Positions 11,057 through 22,800 of a stretch of DNA of 64,000 nucleotides are shown here, piece after piece. The position numbers and the translations under genes are program-made. The notes beneath the pieces were generated by a model. That model saw nothing but the letters and a program-made list of their open reading frames with translations, did not search any database and was not told the DNA's origin. Each line of letters begins with the position of its first letter. Position 1 is the stretch's first letter. The stretch comes from Apostichopus japonicus (lineage: Eukaryota > Echinodermata > Holothuroidea > Aspidochirotida > Stichopodidae): NCBI RefSeq assembly GCF_037975245.1, contig NC_092561.1, positions 5,506,001 to 5,570,000 of the forward strand, read 5' to 3'.

Positions 11057-12595
11057 ATGACTCCGAGTCGGATCCAACGTAATGGCGACCATTCTTACAA
11101 GGGACAGGAACTCTTGCAAAATTTACAAGTAGCAAGACTTTCGCCAAGAAACACGCCTTCTTTGGCTATTACGCGATCACGTGGAAAAACTCTGATTAAT
11201 TGTTCGGAACAAAGTGTACATGGTAAAGACGTAACATCTTTAAAGGCGCCGTCAAGACTTCAAAATGGAGAAACTAAAATCATTATAAGAAAACCAGTTC
11301 CACCAATTCAATCTCTGAGTAGTGATTGGACAAATCACATGACGCCACGTCAGCACACGTCATCTACTATAGGAGCTAATGGTACGTCATCATGTTACTT
11401 ATATCCCAACATGAGACAAGACATTCGAAGAAACGGTTTTTGGAAAACGGTGACCAGACCAACTCCAGGAGAACTTAGTTTGAAATATCGAAACAAGAGG
11501 AAGGACGGTTGCGATGAGTCACAAGACTGCATTTATAAACGCAATGCGAAAGATCCGGATGAAATTGATACTAGCTTCGTTTTGAACTTACTTGAGAATA
11601 ACACAACCAGAGAGGACATTGGTGAGAAACATTTAAAGTGTCAGAGAGATGAAACACAGACGTCTTTAAGAAACTTTTCGAATGAGTCCTATAAACCAAA
11701 TACTTCCTCTCAAAATCAAAGAAAACACAGTATTCCCCTTGAGGCACGGAAAACATCAAATGCTTCTGTTACAGACCACGTGCACAGGTTGAATGTTTTG
11801 CGTTCCCAGGACGACAGCAGAACGATAGATGCAACTTCTTCTCCCGCCAGAACGGAAACAGAAAACAGCAAAATCGAAAAGGAAAATAACAGTGCACTAC
11901 AGAGATTTGCCTCTCGTTTAAATAGTCCTACATCTTCGCACATCCATAGTCATGTGTTTTGCGCAGAGTGTATCCCGGATGTAGAGTCATCGCGCTTACT
12001 CGGTGCGCTCGATTCATACCGACGTGAAGACAGTCTGGAAAAAAGTAACCAATCACTGAAGAGTAATGTAAATATCGCACATGCGCAAAATGTAAAAACG
12101 ACCGAAAATTACGTCACCTTCAAATATAGAAACAGAAGACTAACTAAGTCACCTCCGGAAATTCTTGTCAAAATTGAAGATGGTTCCGATCACTTAAAAA
12201 CTGTGGATATTCCTGGAAAAATAGATCTACCTTCCGTTAAAGATCAATGCAAGGAACCCGAAGTTTCATTAAAATTATCTAATAAGCAGGATAAAGTTTT
12301 AACGAATGGGCAGAATGATGGAAGAAATCACGAAGAAGATTTGGACACTGGAAGTAGTCCCCGTTATCTTACTTTCTCTACGGCAATAGGAGCCGTTAGG
12401 AAACCCCCGGTGCCACATGATCGTCACTACGGGAATTCGCCGGTAGTAAAAGATGAGAAAACACGCGGTGGAAGGGCTAGGGTAGTTAACGTAATGACTC
12501 ACGGGAAAGGTGCCTTGATTATACAGCAGCACAAAGATCTCAAATCCGCAAAACTGGATGTGTTTCTACCACAAGTTAGAATGGGTCATGATTGA
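11057..12595 (+). CDS. Uncharacterised 512-residue disordered basic protein
   Basis: A single long exon encodes 512 residues; I recognise no family. The start ATG at 11057 has A at -3 and is the first in frame after the in-frame TGA at 11021. The sequence is rich in Ser, Asn, Lys, Arg and Thr with many polar repeats and looks disordered throughout. A short CAEC motif lies near residue 302. The most ordered-looking segment is the C-terminus, where YLTFSTAIGAVRKPPVP is followed by RARVVNVMTHGKGALIIQQ. There is no signal peptide, membrane segment or known catalytic motif. Like its upstream neighbour it has a TATATAAG promoter, a spliced leader exon and one large coding exon, which suggests similar regulation. 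The two proteins are not obviously alike in sequence. Confidence 0.8.
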   Translation: MTPSRIQRNGDHSYKGQELLQNLQVARLSPRNTPSLAITRSRGKTLINCSEQSVHGKDVTSLKAPSRLQNGETKIIIRKPVPPIQSLSSDWTNHMTPRQHTSSTIGANGTSSCYLYPNMRQDIRRNGFWKTVTRPTPGELSLKYRNKRKDGCDESQDCIYKRNAKDPDEIDTSFVLNLLENNTTREDIGEKHLKCQRDETQTSLRNFSNESYKPNTSSQNQRKHSIPLEARKTSNASVTDHVHRLNVLRSQDDSRTIDATSSPARTETENSKIEKENNSALQRFASRLNSPTSSHIHSHVFCAECIPDVESSRLLGALDSYRREDSLEKSNQSLKSNVNIAHAQNVKTTENYVTFKYRNRRLTKSPPEILVKIEDGSDHLKTVDIPGKIDLPSVKDQCKEPEVSLKLSNKQDKVLTNGQNDGRNHEEDLDTGSSPRYLTFSTAIGAVRKPPVPHDRHYGNSPVVKDEKTRGGRARVVNVMTHGKGALIIQQHKDLKSAKLDVFLPQVRMGHD

Positions 12596-12953
12596 GATTG
12601 ATGGAACATTGAAAGAAGCTAGTACCGAATCTCTCCGTCAACCTTTCCTAAAAATCCATATTTTGTTACCTTCATATCGATTTAGTTTAAATGGTCAAAG
12701 ATCAGATTTCAAATGAAGAGAAGGATAAAAAAGTCCTATACTTTCTGACTGTTTACTGCGGTATGTGATTAATATTGTACGAAACGTATCTATGCAACAT
12801 TTTATGTTTAAATTGAAAGTTATTCTTTACTTAGTAGTCCAAATATTAATAAGGGTTGGGTTTGCAACATAAATATCGACTTGCTGCAATAACAGGAAAA
12901 ATTCACGAAGTTTGCAACCTAATTTATTTGAAGCAATGTTACATGCTGATCGT

Positions 12954-12959
12954 AATAAA
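12954..12959 (+). terminator. Polyadenylation signal AATAAA
   Basis: The first canonical signal I see after the stop at 12595; another AATAAA lies near 13043. Either could be used. Confidence 0.45.
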
Positions 12960-13432
12960 TTTATTAATGCTATTCAAAACTAACATCTCACAACAATGTT
13001 AGTCATATATAACTTAAATTTTCGCTTCGAATGTTTTAATGAAATAAATGGCGAAATATTCATCACTGCGCCTTTAAATGCATTTACATGAATAAATTGT
13101 GATTTTTCATGGGAGGCGTAAATCAGTGCGCATGCGCGCTTATATGGCTCGTAGGCTTACATTTAAAGTTGGGTATTTATGTATAGGCCTTACGGCGATG
13201 AGCCACAGCTTACACACATTGGCCCGCATACAGTACTATCTATACAATAGCGTTGTACGATTTGCTATGGCGAGAGGATTATTCATGGTGAGCTTCCGAA
13301 TAGACGCCCAGCCTGAGAGTGGGTGGGGAAGGGAGAAGGGGAGGGAGGGGGTGGGAGAGACCCTCAAGTGGTAGTATTGCACGAAAGTGGACTTTATATA
13401 ATCTCTACAGAGCTAAACATGGATCCTCTAAT

Positions 13433-14084
13433 CAAGGGCGGCGGAACCGGGGGGGGGCACAGGGGGCACGTGCCCCCCCACTTTTCCTCAGGTTAAAAAT
13501 GTGCCCTTTTTCTACACAAAAATTGAGGTGTCTCAAGTTAGCAAGAGGCCAGGGAACCAGAATGAACACTCTGGAAGGGCCGTTTCCGGCCATCTGAGGG
13601 GTTTGTAAAACCAAAAATTTTCTTATACGCTCCGCGCCAACCGATGGTGGCGCTCCGCTCAGATAGTCGTGCATACAACTTTGCAAATCCTGGCCACGCC
13701 CCTGACTTTTAATGAATTTCTGTGGGTCAAACTCAAAGCTATTTCGAATGGAAAAAAATTGTTAAGATATTAACAAGAAATAAACTCTAATTCGAAAGAT
13801 TCCTACATTAGCAACTAGCACGATTTCACCTCATTTTGTCTCAAAAGAAAACTTGTTCCTTGTTTTCCAATTTGCACATTGGATATTGCAGTGCTAGTAT
13901 GCATATTTTCCTTGAGGGGGGGGGGGGGCGTTGATGCAGTGATGTGTATACGCAAATAAGATAACTATAAGAGTTATAAAGGGTACTAAATATAAGGCTG
14001 CATCAGTCCAATCGAATTTCTGCAAAGTGCCCTTTGATGTCGGTGCCCCCCCCCCCCAGATTAAAAGTGCTTCCGCCGCCCTTG
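13433..14084. mobile_element. hAT-like non-autonomous element, copy A3
   Basis: A perfect 8-bp target duplication CCTCTAAT (13425-13432, 14085-14092) surrounds perfect 14-bp inverted ends CAAGGGCGGCGGAA. The family core (about 13627-13668) lies next to a segment with the word GTTTCCGGCCATCTGAGG, which also resembles copy A1. G-runs (13449-13457, 13916-13928) and a C-run (14045-14057) lie inside. No transposase frame. This is the best-preserved pair of ends in the window, suggesting recent insertion. Confidence 0.85.
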
Positions 14085-14585
14085 CCTCTAATATTTAATT
14101 GGCTGCTGAATTTGAAAGTTCTGGAGACACTGGAAGAAAGACATCTACAAAAATTGTCTGGGCGAGGAAATGTTGAGAATCGATACGAATTCAGTAATTA
14201 CTTACATCTCAGTGACCTTCATTTACGTGAATATCATTCATTTGCACTCTTTGCATTAGAGTGCTATGCAGTAAGTTTGTCCAAAACCGTGCAGACCGAC
14301 CTATAGAAAAGCTATACTTTGAATACCTTAGCATTTTTAGTGGCACTATTAAGTTTCCATACATTACTATACAACAGCGGTTGGCGCCGTTAATAATCGG
14401 CTTCAAGTTTGTAGCAAGAGATATCTGTTATAAATTGTAACATTTGCAGTCAGTGTTCAGAAGCCGAAAGTTTCCTTCGCAAATTGCCACCGTGGGTAAA
14501 ATTTATTTAAAAAAAAAAGGGACAAAAAGTCAACAAGCTGATAATTCTATATACACTAACATGTGACTAACCTGCACCCTATCGG

Positions 14586-14770
14586 CAGTTTTGTTAATGC
14601 TATTACCACTCTATAGGCCTACTGTACTTTCAGGAAATGCTTCAAAGCACTCATACTGACAGTTTGAAGAATAATGCAATCTTTTTAAAGCTTCAATTGT
14701 CTGTATAAGTTCTGTGAAGCGCGCCTGGAGATTAACTCATATAGAAAATATGTCCCAACTGCATGGGTGA
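14586..14770. repeat. Degenerate copy of a palindromic short element
   Basis: It shares the words AAGCACTCATACTGACAGT, TTAATGCTATTACC and ATATGTCCCAACTGCATGGG with the copies at 57259-57480 and 59466-59645, but the arms are more diverged. Boundaries are approximate and no target duplication was seen. Confidence 0.4.
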
Positions 14771-15645
14771 GGTTACAAGCATATAGTAACAGAACTTTAT
14801 GTATGGTGAATCAACCTTAAAGTTGAATAACTTGTAGTTCAGAAGAGCTCTAAAGTCTTCTCTGCACCCTCACCCCCCACCCCCCACTCACCCAACCCTC
14901 ACCCCACCCCTCCCCTTATTGCTCATATCTCAGAGGGGCTAATTTCAAATGATTTAAGTTATGAAGTATACTTTTTACTTCGTTGAGAATAGATTTATTA
15001 CATGAAATGGTTCGGATATTAAAACTCGTATTTGTAGGTCAACAGACTAACCAAGGCACCTATAGAGTTAATCGTTGGACAAGGAAAATAGCAAAGAAAA
15101 AAATTAAAAGAAAATAAAAGAGAGAAATGAAAGAAAGAAAAACCCTGTTAACAGTAGTAAACAGTTTTAATGATATTATTTGCATGCATGCCAAATCTGG
15201 ACAAAATTTACAACATTGGGAGCCTGCTCCAATTGGACTCAGCGCCGCGTGTGTCTAGAGTCCAGAACGCCCTTATAATCGCAGTCAGCATAAATATTAA
15301 GAGGCTACTCTGGTCCGATTCCAGACTGGAAAACTTAAATCCACGTGGACAATCGTGGTTGTTTGTTACATAAATACTAATTTTTAACTTGATGTCGCAG
15401 TACTGAGGACCTGGATACAAATACATCTTCTGTGATATTATGAATAGGGGGCGCTATTTGCTTAAAGGTCAGCAGTAGTGGCCCCAAATGTTAGCTTGCT
15501 AAAAAAAGTGCTGGAAGTTTCCAAGAGTACTTTCCTGGCAGTTCTGGTCCTCAAAAATTATTTCCAGATATTTAGGAGTATTAAAATAGACCAATAATTG
15601 TCTCAGTGTTGATATTGAGGATGGGTGTCGGTTAAATGAACTCTA
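14771..15645. other. Intergenic, nothing recognised
   Basis: Holds a C-rich low-complexity patch (about 14868-14918) and A-rich stretches near 15080-15145. No feature supported. Confidence 0.4.
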
Positions 15646-15945
15646 GCATATATGTTCTCAAAATTTGGTTACACAAGTGCTACTAATTTCTGCAAATTTC
15701 AACCTCACTACTTTATTTAAAAATTTATATTTGTTTTCTCTGGAAGTTACAACTATTTTATATTAACAACTCCGCCTTTAGATTACATCTGGAAAATGTT
15801 GACCTTTTATTTGAAATATTGACTTTTTTTCTCTGCTTTACATATACATTACATGATAAACTTCCACATTAACTATCAAACTTTCAGCGTTTCATTGACA
15901 AATTGTGATTTTTTATGTTTAATTTTTAATTGCTACAGAAAAAAC
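15646..15945 (+). repeat. Dispersed repeat module, copy 1
   Basis: Closely matches 28829-29065, beginning TATATGTTCTCAAAATTTGG and ending near TTTTTAATTGCT. This copy has about 75 extra bases in the second half. The module has no coding frame; its class is unknown. In the other copy it directly follows a lipase-exon fragment. Confidence 0.7.
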
Positions 15946-15959
15946 AAAAACAAAAACAA

Positions 15960-16450
15960 AAACAAATATTGAGTAAGCCACATCCTAAGTTCATCAGAAG
16001 TATTGCTTCTCTCCACTTTAAAACTTAAAAAGTATAAGAATAAACTGTTAAATATACACACTACAAACTAAAAAACACATGTCTTGCAAATTACACTGGC
16101 AAATGCTTATTGCGACACTCTCTTTGGTAAGTTTTGTTTGAAACATTTCTTAACTAGGAATAAAAAAGATTCTTGGATAAAATCATCCAGATAAAAGAAA
16201 GAGTTTTCACTAAAAAAAAATAGCCAATGCAATCAGTATTACGTTTAGAGCTGTAGCTATTAGCAAACTTGGACAGAATGTAAAAACAAAACAAAATCAC
16301 TTCAAATCATGAGTAAGCCTCCCCCTAAGTTCGTCTGAAGTATCAGAAGAATCAGTATCACATTTAGAGCTGTCTTTAGCAGAAGTGTGAGTAAACCCCA
16401 TCTTATGTTCATCCGAAGTATCGGTTATCTCCACTTTGCGACTAAACGGT
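15960..16450 (-). other. Repeated coding-like fragments downstream of the SET gene
   Basis: On the minus strand at about 16310-16425 a frame reads KVEITDTSDEHKMGF, then a second TSDELRGRLTH. A third, more diverged TSDELRMWLTQ lies near 15970-16005. The second block follows an AG acceptor-like site. These look like duplicated pieces of a coding segment, but no intact exon chain could be built. They may be remnants or alternative 3' exons of the SET gene. Confidence 0.3.
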
Positions 16451-16889
16451 ATAGAATTGAACATAAAAATAATGGTCTAATGGGAAACTTATGAAAACAC
16501 TATGGAATATAACATATATATTGAAACGATTACATTTGAAAGTTACTTACGACAAATGGAGCTCTGACCGATTGGTCAATAATGAAGATGACACAAGTTG
16601 AGTAAAAGATTAAAATCAAGAGTAGTGTTAGAATGTCATAAACATATACGGAAAAAAACAGCAACGAATCAAACGACAATGGACACATCTCTGCTTCTTC
16701 TCCACTGGCACACTTACACTACATTGAGAAATATAACACAGTGCTGATTCAAACAAAACTGTATCTGAATTTCTCTTGGGAATAACATGTTAATACTCCT
16801 TGACAATGTCCCTAAGAAATGAATAAATGGGATTCAAGCAATTTCAACTCATTGCTTATCCATCCTTTCTGTGGACCTCTTCTTCCATT

Positions 16890-19800
16890 TCACTTTCTCA
16901 TTGTTGATCTTGGTGCGCACGGTCGTCCAAGGATACACCTGTGAAAGTTTGGCAGTTTTTTGAATGCTTCAATTTGAGCTTTATCTGTGGAAGTAGAAAG
17001 AAAGATATACAGATTAACATTGATTATTAGGTAGCTTTTAAACCCTTTAAAGTGTTCTCATCTGTATTTTCCTGACAGAGGAAGTCTTGTTTCCTTACCA
17101 AATAATTAAAGCAGTATCTAGTAGAAATAATCTCTCCTGTGGGACGCATTAGGTATCCTCTAAATAGCATGATAATAGCTCATTTGCATGCTGGCAGCTT
17201 CATTTAGACCTATATTTATATACAAAGGGCATTAATGAAGCAAATTCAACTATGGATGCCATTTAATCAGGGATGAGCCTGAGATAAAAAAAAAAATCAC
17301 GGAACTTTGCAAAAATTGCGGTATAGGCTCCGGTTTGCATATGCTACAGTGTGTTAGGATAATAGTTCTTGTCCCCCAGGTAGAAAAGAAATTACGGATA
17401 TTCCGCGAATTCGCAGGAAAAGCTAATGCCTGTTTAATTTAACTTAAGTTTTGTAACCCATTATCCAAAACTTCAATACTTACCCTTGCTTTAATACTTA
17501 CATGGAATATGCTTTGTTGTCTGCTCAGTTATAATGAGGTGAAAGTGTTTCTCCACCAACTCTTCGTCATTTTTTGTCCACTTGGTGTATTTTCTTTCTG
17601 CAAAAAAACAAAAAACATATAAAACCTAATCTTGTCTGCTTTAAATATCAGTACTGACAGCAATTGGATAGGAAACAAATAATTAAATGAGAAAAGAACT
17701 CTGGAAGCAGTTTGGCAAAGTGGACCTTGTGAGGAACCAGGAAGAGCTAAGGTTGAAACTGAATGAATGTTTTGGTTGAAACAATCCATTGATCAATACA
17801 CTAACTGGATAGGAGACAAAATAGTGAAGTTTTTGAAGCCACAGAGATGCCATCTTTACTCCTCCCAAAGGTTTATACATTACACCAAATTGGAGAGGTC
17901 AAATTCTTCATAATTTCCTACAGATTCAGCCTAGATCCATTATTACACAGGCTAGCCAATATGTTTGGCCAAACAGAACAGCCTAATTTCTTAAGCTCCA
18001 ACTGATATACCAGTATATCCTAGGCCTCATATTTGCATTAACAGTTAAGTTAGGTAACACCTCAACTTAATCAGCCGATGATCTTGTCGTGCGACTACCT
18101 TTTGGTGTTCAAGTCTCTCGTCTTATTCTCCAGATAACTTTTGGGCCTTAATTGAGTTGGCCTTAATTAAGTGGGCCTTAATTGAGTGGGCCTTAATTGA
18201 GTGGGCTAGCAGCTACACAGCTTACTAAAGTTCTGAGTGCCCACCAAAGTTCAGATTTACACATAGTTCGATACCTGGCCATTGTCGTTATCACCATTTC
18301 AACTCAAAATGCAGCTTTAAGTGACAGAGACCACCAGAAAAGTTTTCAAAACTGATCAAACAGTACATAAATGTATGGAGTTCTAGACTTCTCGTGTCCT
18401 TTTGGGGTAATACAAATGACTGATGCAGAACTTGGTAGCTTCAAACTGTTCTTATTGGACTTGACACCTATCCAGTTAATATGTCAATCAGTCAATCACA
18501 TTCCATTTGATCTGTGTGTATCTGTCGAGACACCCCTGTTATGTATTAATACTGAAATAAAACATTAGCCTGGGTTGAAAACAGTTGTGTTCCTTAAAGC
18601 ACTACATGCCATTTTGCCATGTCCCATATCATATATCTATACTCACTCTTTTTGGTTTCTGCTTTCACTTCTTCTGAACACTTCCTTTTCTTAGCTGCAT
18701 GAAATAAAAAGTAATCATAATAATAATCAGCAGTTATATTTACGACGCTTAAGCGACTACAAATGTGGGAGAAACCCACAAGGGCTTATGGATTACAACT
18801 GACACGTCCGGTGGCTTCCAATTCAACATTTTAACTCAAATTCGAAATGTTTTGAAGTTCGAGAGGTCAATTCAGATGGGAAAACCGTAGATTGCTCGTG
18901 GATGAAAAATCCACCTTACTATGACCCGGTCAGGTATTGAACCAGTAACCTCCCAATCGCTAAGCCTCATTGCTTCAAAGATCATGTGAAGTTTCTTTGA
19001 AGGCATTTCAAACTTTACACACACAGGTCACAAAAATGTTGAACCCTAACAATTCTTACGTTTGAATCAAAACATTTGCGTCAAAATGGTTGGGTTTGTA
19101 ATTTTGAAAACTTTGATGACTTTTCATCGATACTGAGGATACAAATGATGACATTAATAGTAATTAAATTATAGATTATTCAAACCTGCATCAATCTGTT
19201 GTGGCTGCCCAACTTCAACGACTTCCTTAACAGCAGGTGGTGCCTCGTCTATATTCTCGCTGACGTCGGTCGAGTATCCCATGTGTTTAAGGTACGACGC
19301 TCGTTCAGACACCGGTACATCCATTGATGCATATAAAGTACTGATGTGATGTCGGTTTCTTGTAGCAGTCAGTCTGGTTTTGCTCGACACCTCTGCATCA
19401 TGACATATGCCACTAAGTGCATGCCAACCCATGACATGATTAGTTGATGATTGGATGCGAGGAAACACACATCCATTGCTCGCCAACACACCTGCTGAAG
19501 ATCTTGCTGCCGAGCTTGTCAGAACCTCAATTGCCGGTATGCAATCATCTGGGAAAAGGACAGGAACAAGACGGTTGTTTCCTCTGACTGTCTGGTAAGT
19601 GACTTTCAACTTTGTGAGCATGTGTTCCTCAATTGGATCAGAAATTGCATCAGCTTGTGTCTCGTCAATCCAAGCATCTGCCATGGCCTCCTTCCATTCT
19701 TCAATGGACAGCCTACATGGTTCACCACCATGTTTAGCATTAAATAAAGTCAGCCTCGCTACCACCACGTCACGTAACTTTTCGAAGTTGTAAGAGTCCC

Positions 19801-22800
19801 AAACAATGACATCATCTTCCATCATGGTGGTTATCACTGACGATATGTAGTTCCGCAGCTTCTTAACAGCTTCCTCGAGGGGTAAGGCTGCTGGATTTCT
19901 GAGATTGGCTTGGCTGTTTTTGTTTCCCTGGTATTTTGCATCATCAAATAAATAATTGCGGTTTAGTTCGAGAGTGGCAACAAACTGGTCTATCTCTTCT
20001 GCACATGCATCTTGTCCTTCAACCAAATGGGTGGCCTTTACTATTTTACAGGATTTCTTCAACAAGTAGTAGAGTGCAATCTTCAGGCCTGACTTGAGTT
20101 CATTACTTTCTCCTGAATATGATGAAATTGCCTCTGTCAAACAGTTAAAGTTTCCTCTCTGAAACATGTCTCTTGCAGTACCACTTTCCAGGGGTCCTGT
20201 GCCATGTATCTCATGTTGCTCTTTGAAGCACCGGTACAAAGAAGCCAGCCGCCTCATATCTGACATGACATGTTTTCGAACTTCGGTCTTCTTATCCTCT
20301 TTGTTTCTGCTTGCATCCAACAATCTCTTTCCTATATCAACAATGAAAGGATCACTGCGACAGACTTCACCGACTTCATCCTCTTTGAATCGACGGAGTA
20401 TATCACGCTGAAATTCTGAGATATTCTGATTCACTCTACACTCAGGCGTGACCAAGGATACAGGGACTGAGCATGCTTGCAAACAGCTATCTCCTTGACA
20501 AATGGCCTTGTGTCTTCCGAAGTATCTAGTGGCATAAAACCCCTTACACAAGCCACAGATGACCAAAGGGTTTTCAGTGGCAGCCCTCCTTTGCGTTTCA
20601 TATTTTGGGTTGTCGACTTTCATCTGTAATATGTTGGCTTGTAGGATTCCTTCTTTCCTCATCAAGGCAAAAGCTTCCACTCTTTCCTTTTTGGGTAGTT
20701 CAAGGGCCCTTTTAACCTGTTCTTCATCCTTATGGACAAGCTTGAGGTGTCTAGTGAGTGTCTCTTTGAAATACTTCCCACAAAATGGACACATTCTTAA
20801 AGGTTTCTTGTACCTTGGTGGTTGTTTCGATTTACCAGCAATGATGTTTGCCTCTTTGTTAATAGTCTTTGAAGAAGATGCTTCAGACAGCTGTTGGAAG
20901 ACCTCACTACTGTCCCTATTTTCTTCAGGGTAATGTGTAAGGTCCTTGGCTTCTTCCTGAAAACCATTAGGATATTTAATGGATCAAATGTTCTTAAGAG
21001 ACATGTCATTCCAATGTTTGATTGATTATCATATTTATCACAATGAGAATGTCAACACTAATTTACTACTACTAAACCATTAAAGGTTTGACATAACATA
21101 CCTTGATACAGATAGAAAAGACGAAAGTAAAGTCATGACGCACCAACACATTAAAGGTTCAAACAGTACAGTTCACTCCCATTCACATAACATGTCACAA
21201 ACTCTAAAGGAATTTATGTAAGGCATGGTGCTTACAATTACCTCCCATATCAAATATAACTTTGTTCAATTTTCCCTTCTTGAAAATATCATATTTCCAC
21301 AATATTCACGTTTTGACCTCTACTGACCCCACAGACCTTTGACCTCAAACTAAAAGGCTTCTTATGTGCAATATATGGCATTCATATATTGTACAAATCA
21401 TGGTATCTTTCCATGTTTAAGTTACTGAGATATCATGTTTACAAACTGGCCAACACACCCACACACAACCCACCAACACAAACAATAAATCAGTTTGATT
21501 CTATGTCTCCCTAATATATAAACATCTCAATATTATTGGTCTGATTGCATGTCTACCAATTGTGCCTTATGGAAGTGTGTGTGTACATAGATACTGTAGG
21601 ATGCACAGTCAGAGGACACAGTCCAGGTTGGACAATCTGGCCAGATACCTTACCTAGTACTTATAATAGCAAGAGCACTGTACAGTAGCCTTATTTTGAT
21701 ATCCCACCTCCTCAGCTGGTCTTACATTAATTAATCATTAATCAAGTCTTCTTACCATAGAAGCCATGGTTTTTCAAAGAAGCTTACTGGCACTGGTCTA
21801 ACTGATTGATGGTCTTTAATATATAACACGCTTACATTTCATTAAAATCTTCTATACTATGAAAAAAACCTTAGAAAAAAGACATTTCATACATACCGAC
21901 TGTTCTGAGGAAGATTCTTGTGGAACTTTGTTTGTTTCCATCTGTATCTGCTTCTAGAAAGAGTTGCAGAGTTTGATGGTATAGTAAATTCTTGTCAAAT
22001 TTGTCAGATAACAACTTAGTATTTTAATACACTAATACCAAATAGTGCAGATCTCCCTACAGAGATTTTATTGAGTTGTTTTGCAACATGAAATAATGTA
22101 CACATTGGTTAATTGCATATATTCTTATCAATATATTATTAATACAGTTAAAATTCAAAATGTATGTTTACATCAGTGCACAAGTTTTCATCACAATGTT
22201 TCATTTTAAAGTATCTCTATGTCTTCAATATAAGTATCATTTTCTATCTAATTCAAAAGGTTTTCTAAAATAGCAACTGAGTTATAATGCAAGTAACATT
22301 TCTTAAAGTCAGTTTGATTCTATATCTACCTAATGTAGCCAACCAAAGTGTATATAGCTGAGTTGTACAGCATTAGTACAATATATTTTCTGTGTCTCCT
22401 ATATACATCTATTTATCACATACATACATATATCATTTGTGTTAAATAGAGAAAATTCCAAGTGTAAGCATTGTTCCACTAGAAGTGAAATCAGGTATCA
22501 TTTTCTAGCAAAATCAACAACTTTACCAAAATAGCAACTAGGTTATACAAGGAAAGTTTCTTACAAATCAGTTTGATTATACTGTATGTCTCCCTAATGT
22601 AGCTATCCAAAAGTGTATACATAGAGCGAGTTTCTACAGCATTAGTACGATATATTACTGTCTCCCAAATATATCAAATTACCACAAACTATATATATGT
22701 GATTTGTGTTAGAAAATTAGAAAAGAGAGTGAAAGATTTGTACCGTCTATGGTTCTCATGTCTAAAACAAATGTTCCAATAGCATACCCTCTTCCTCCGT

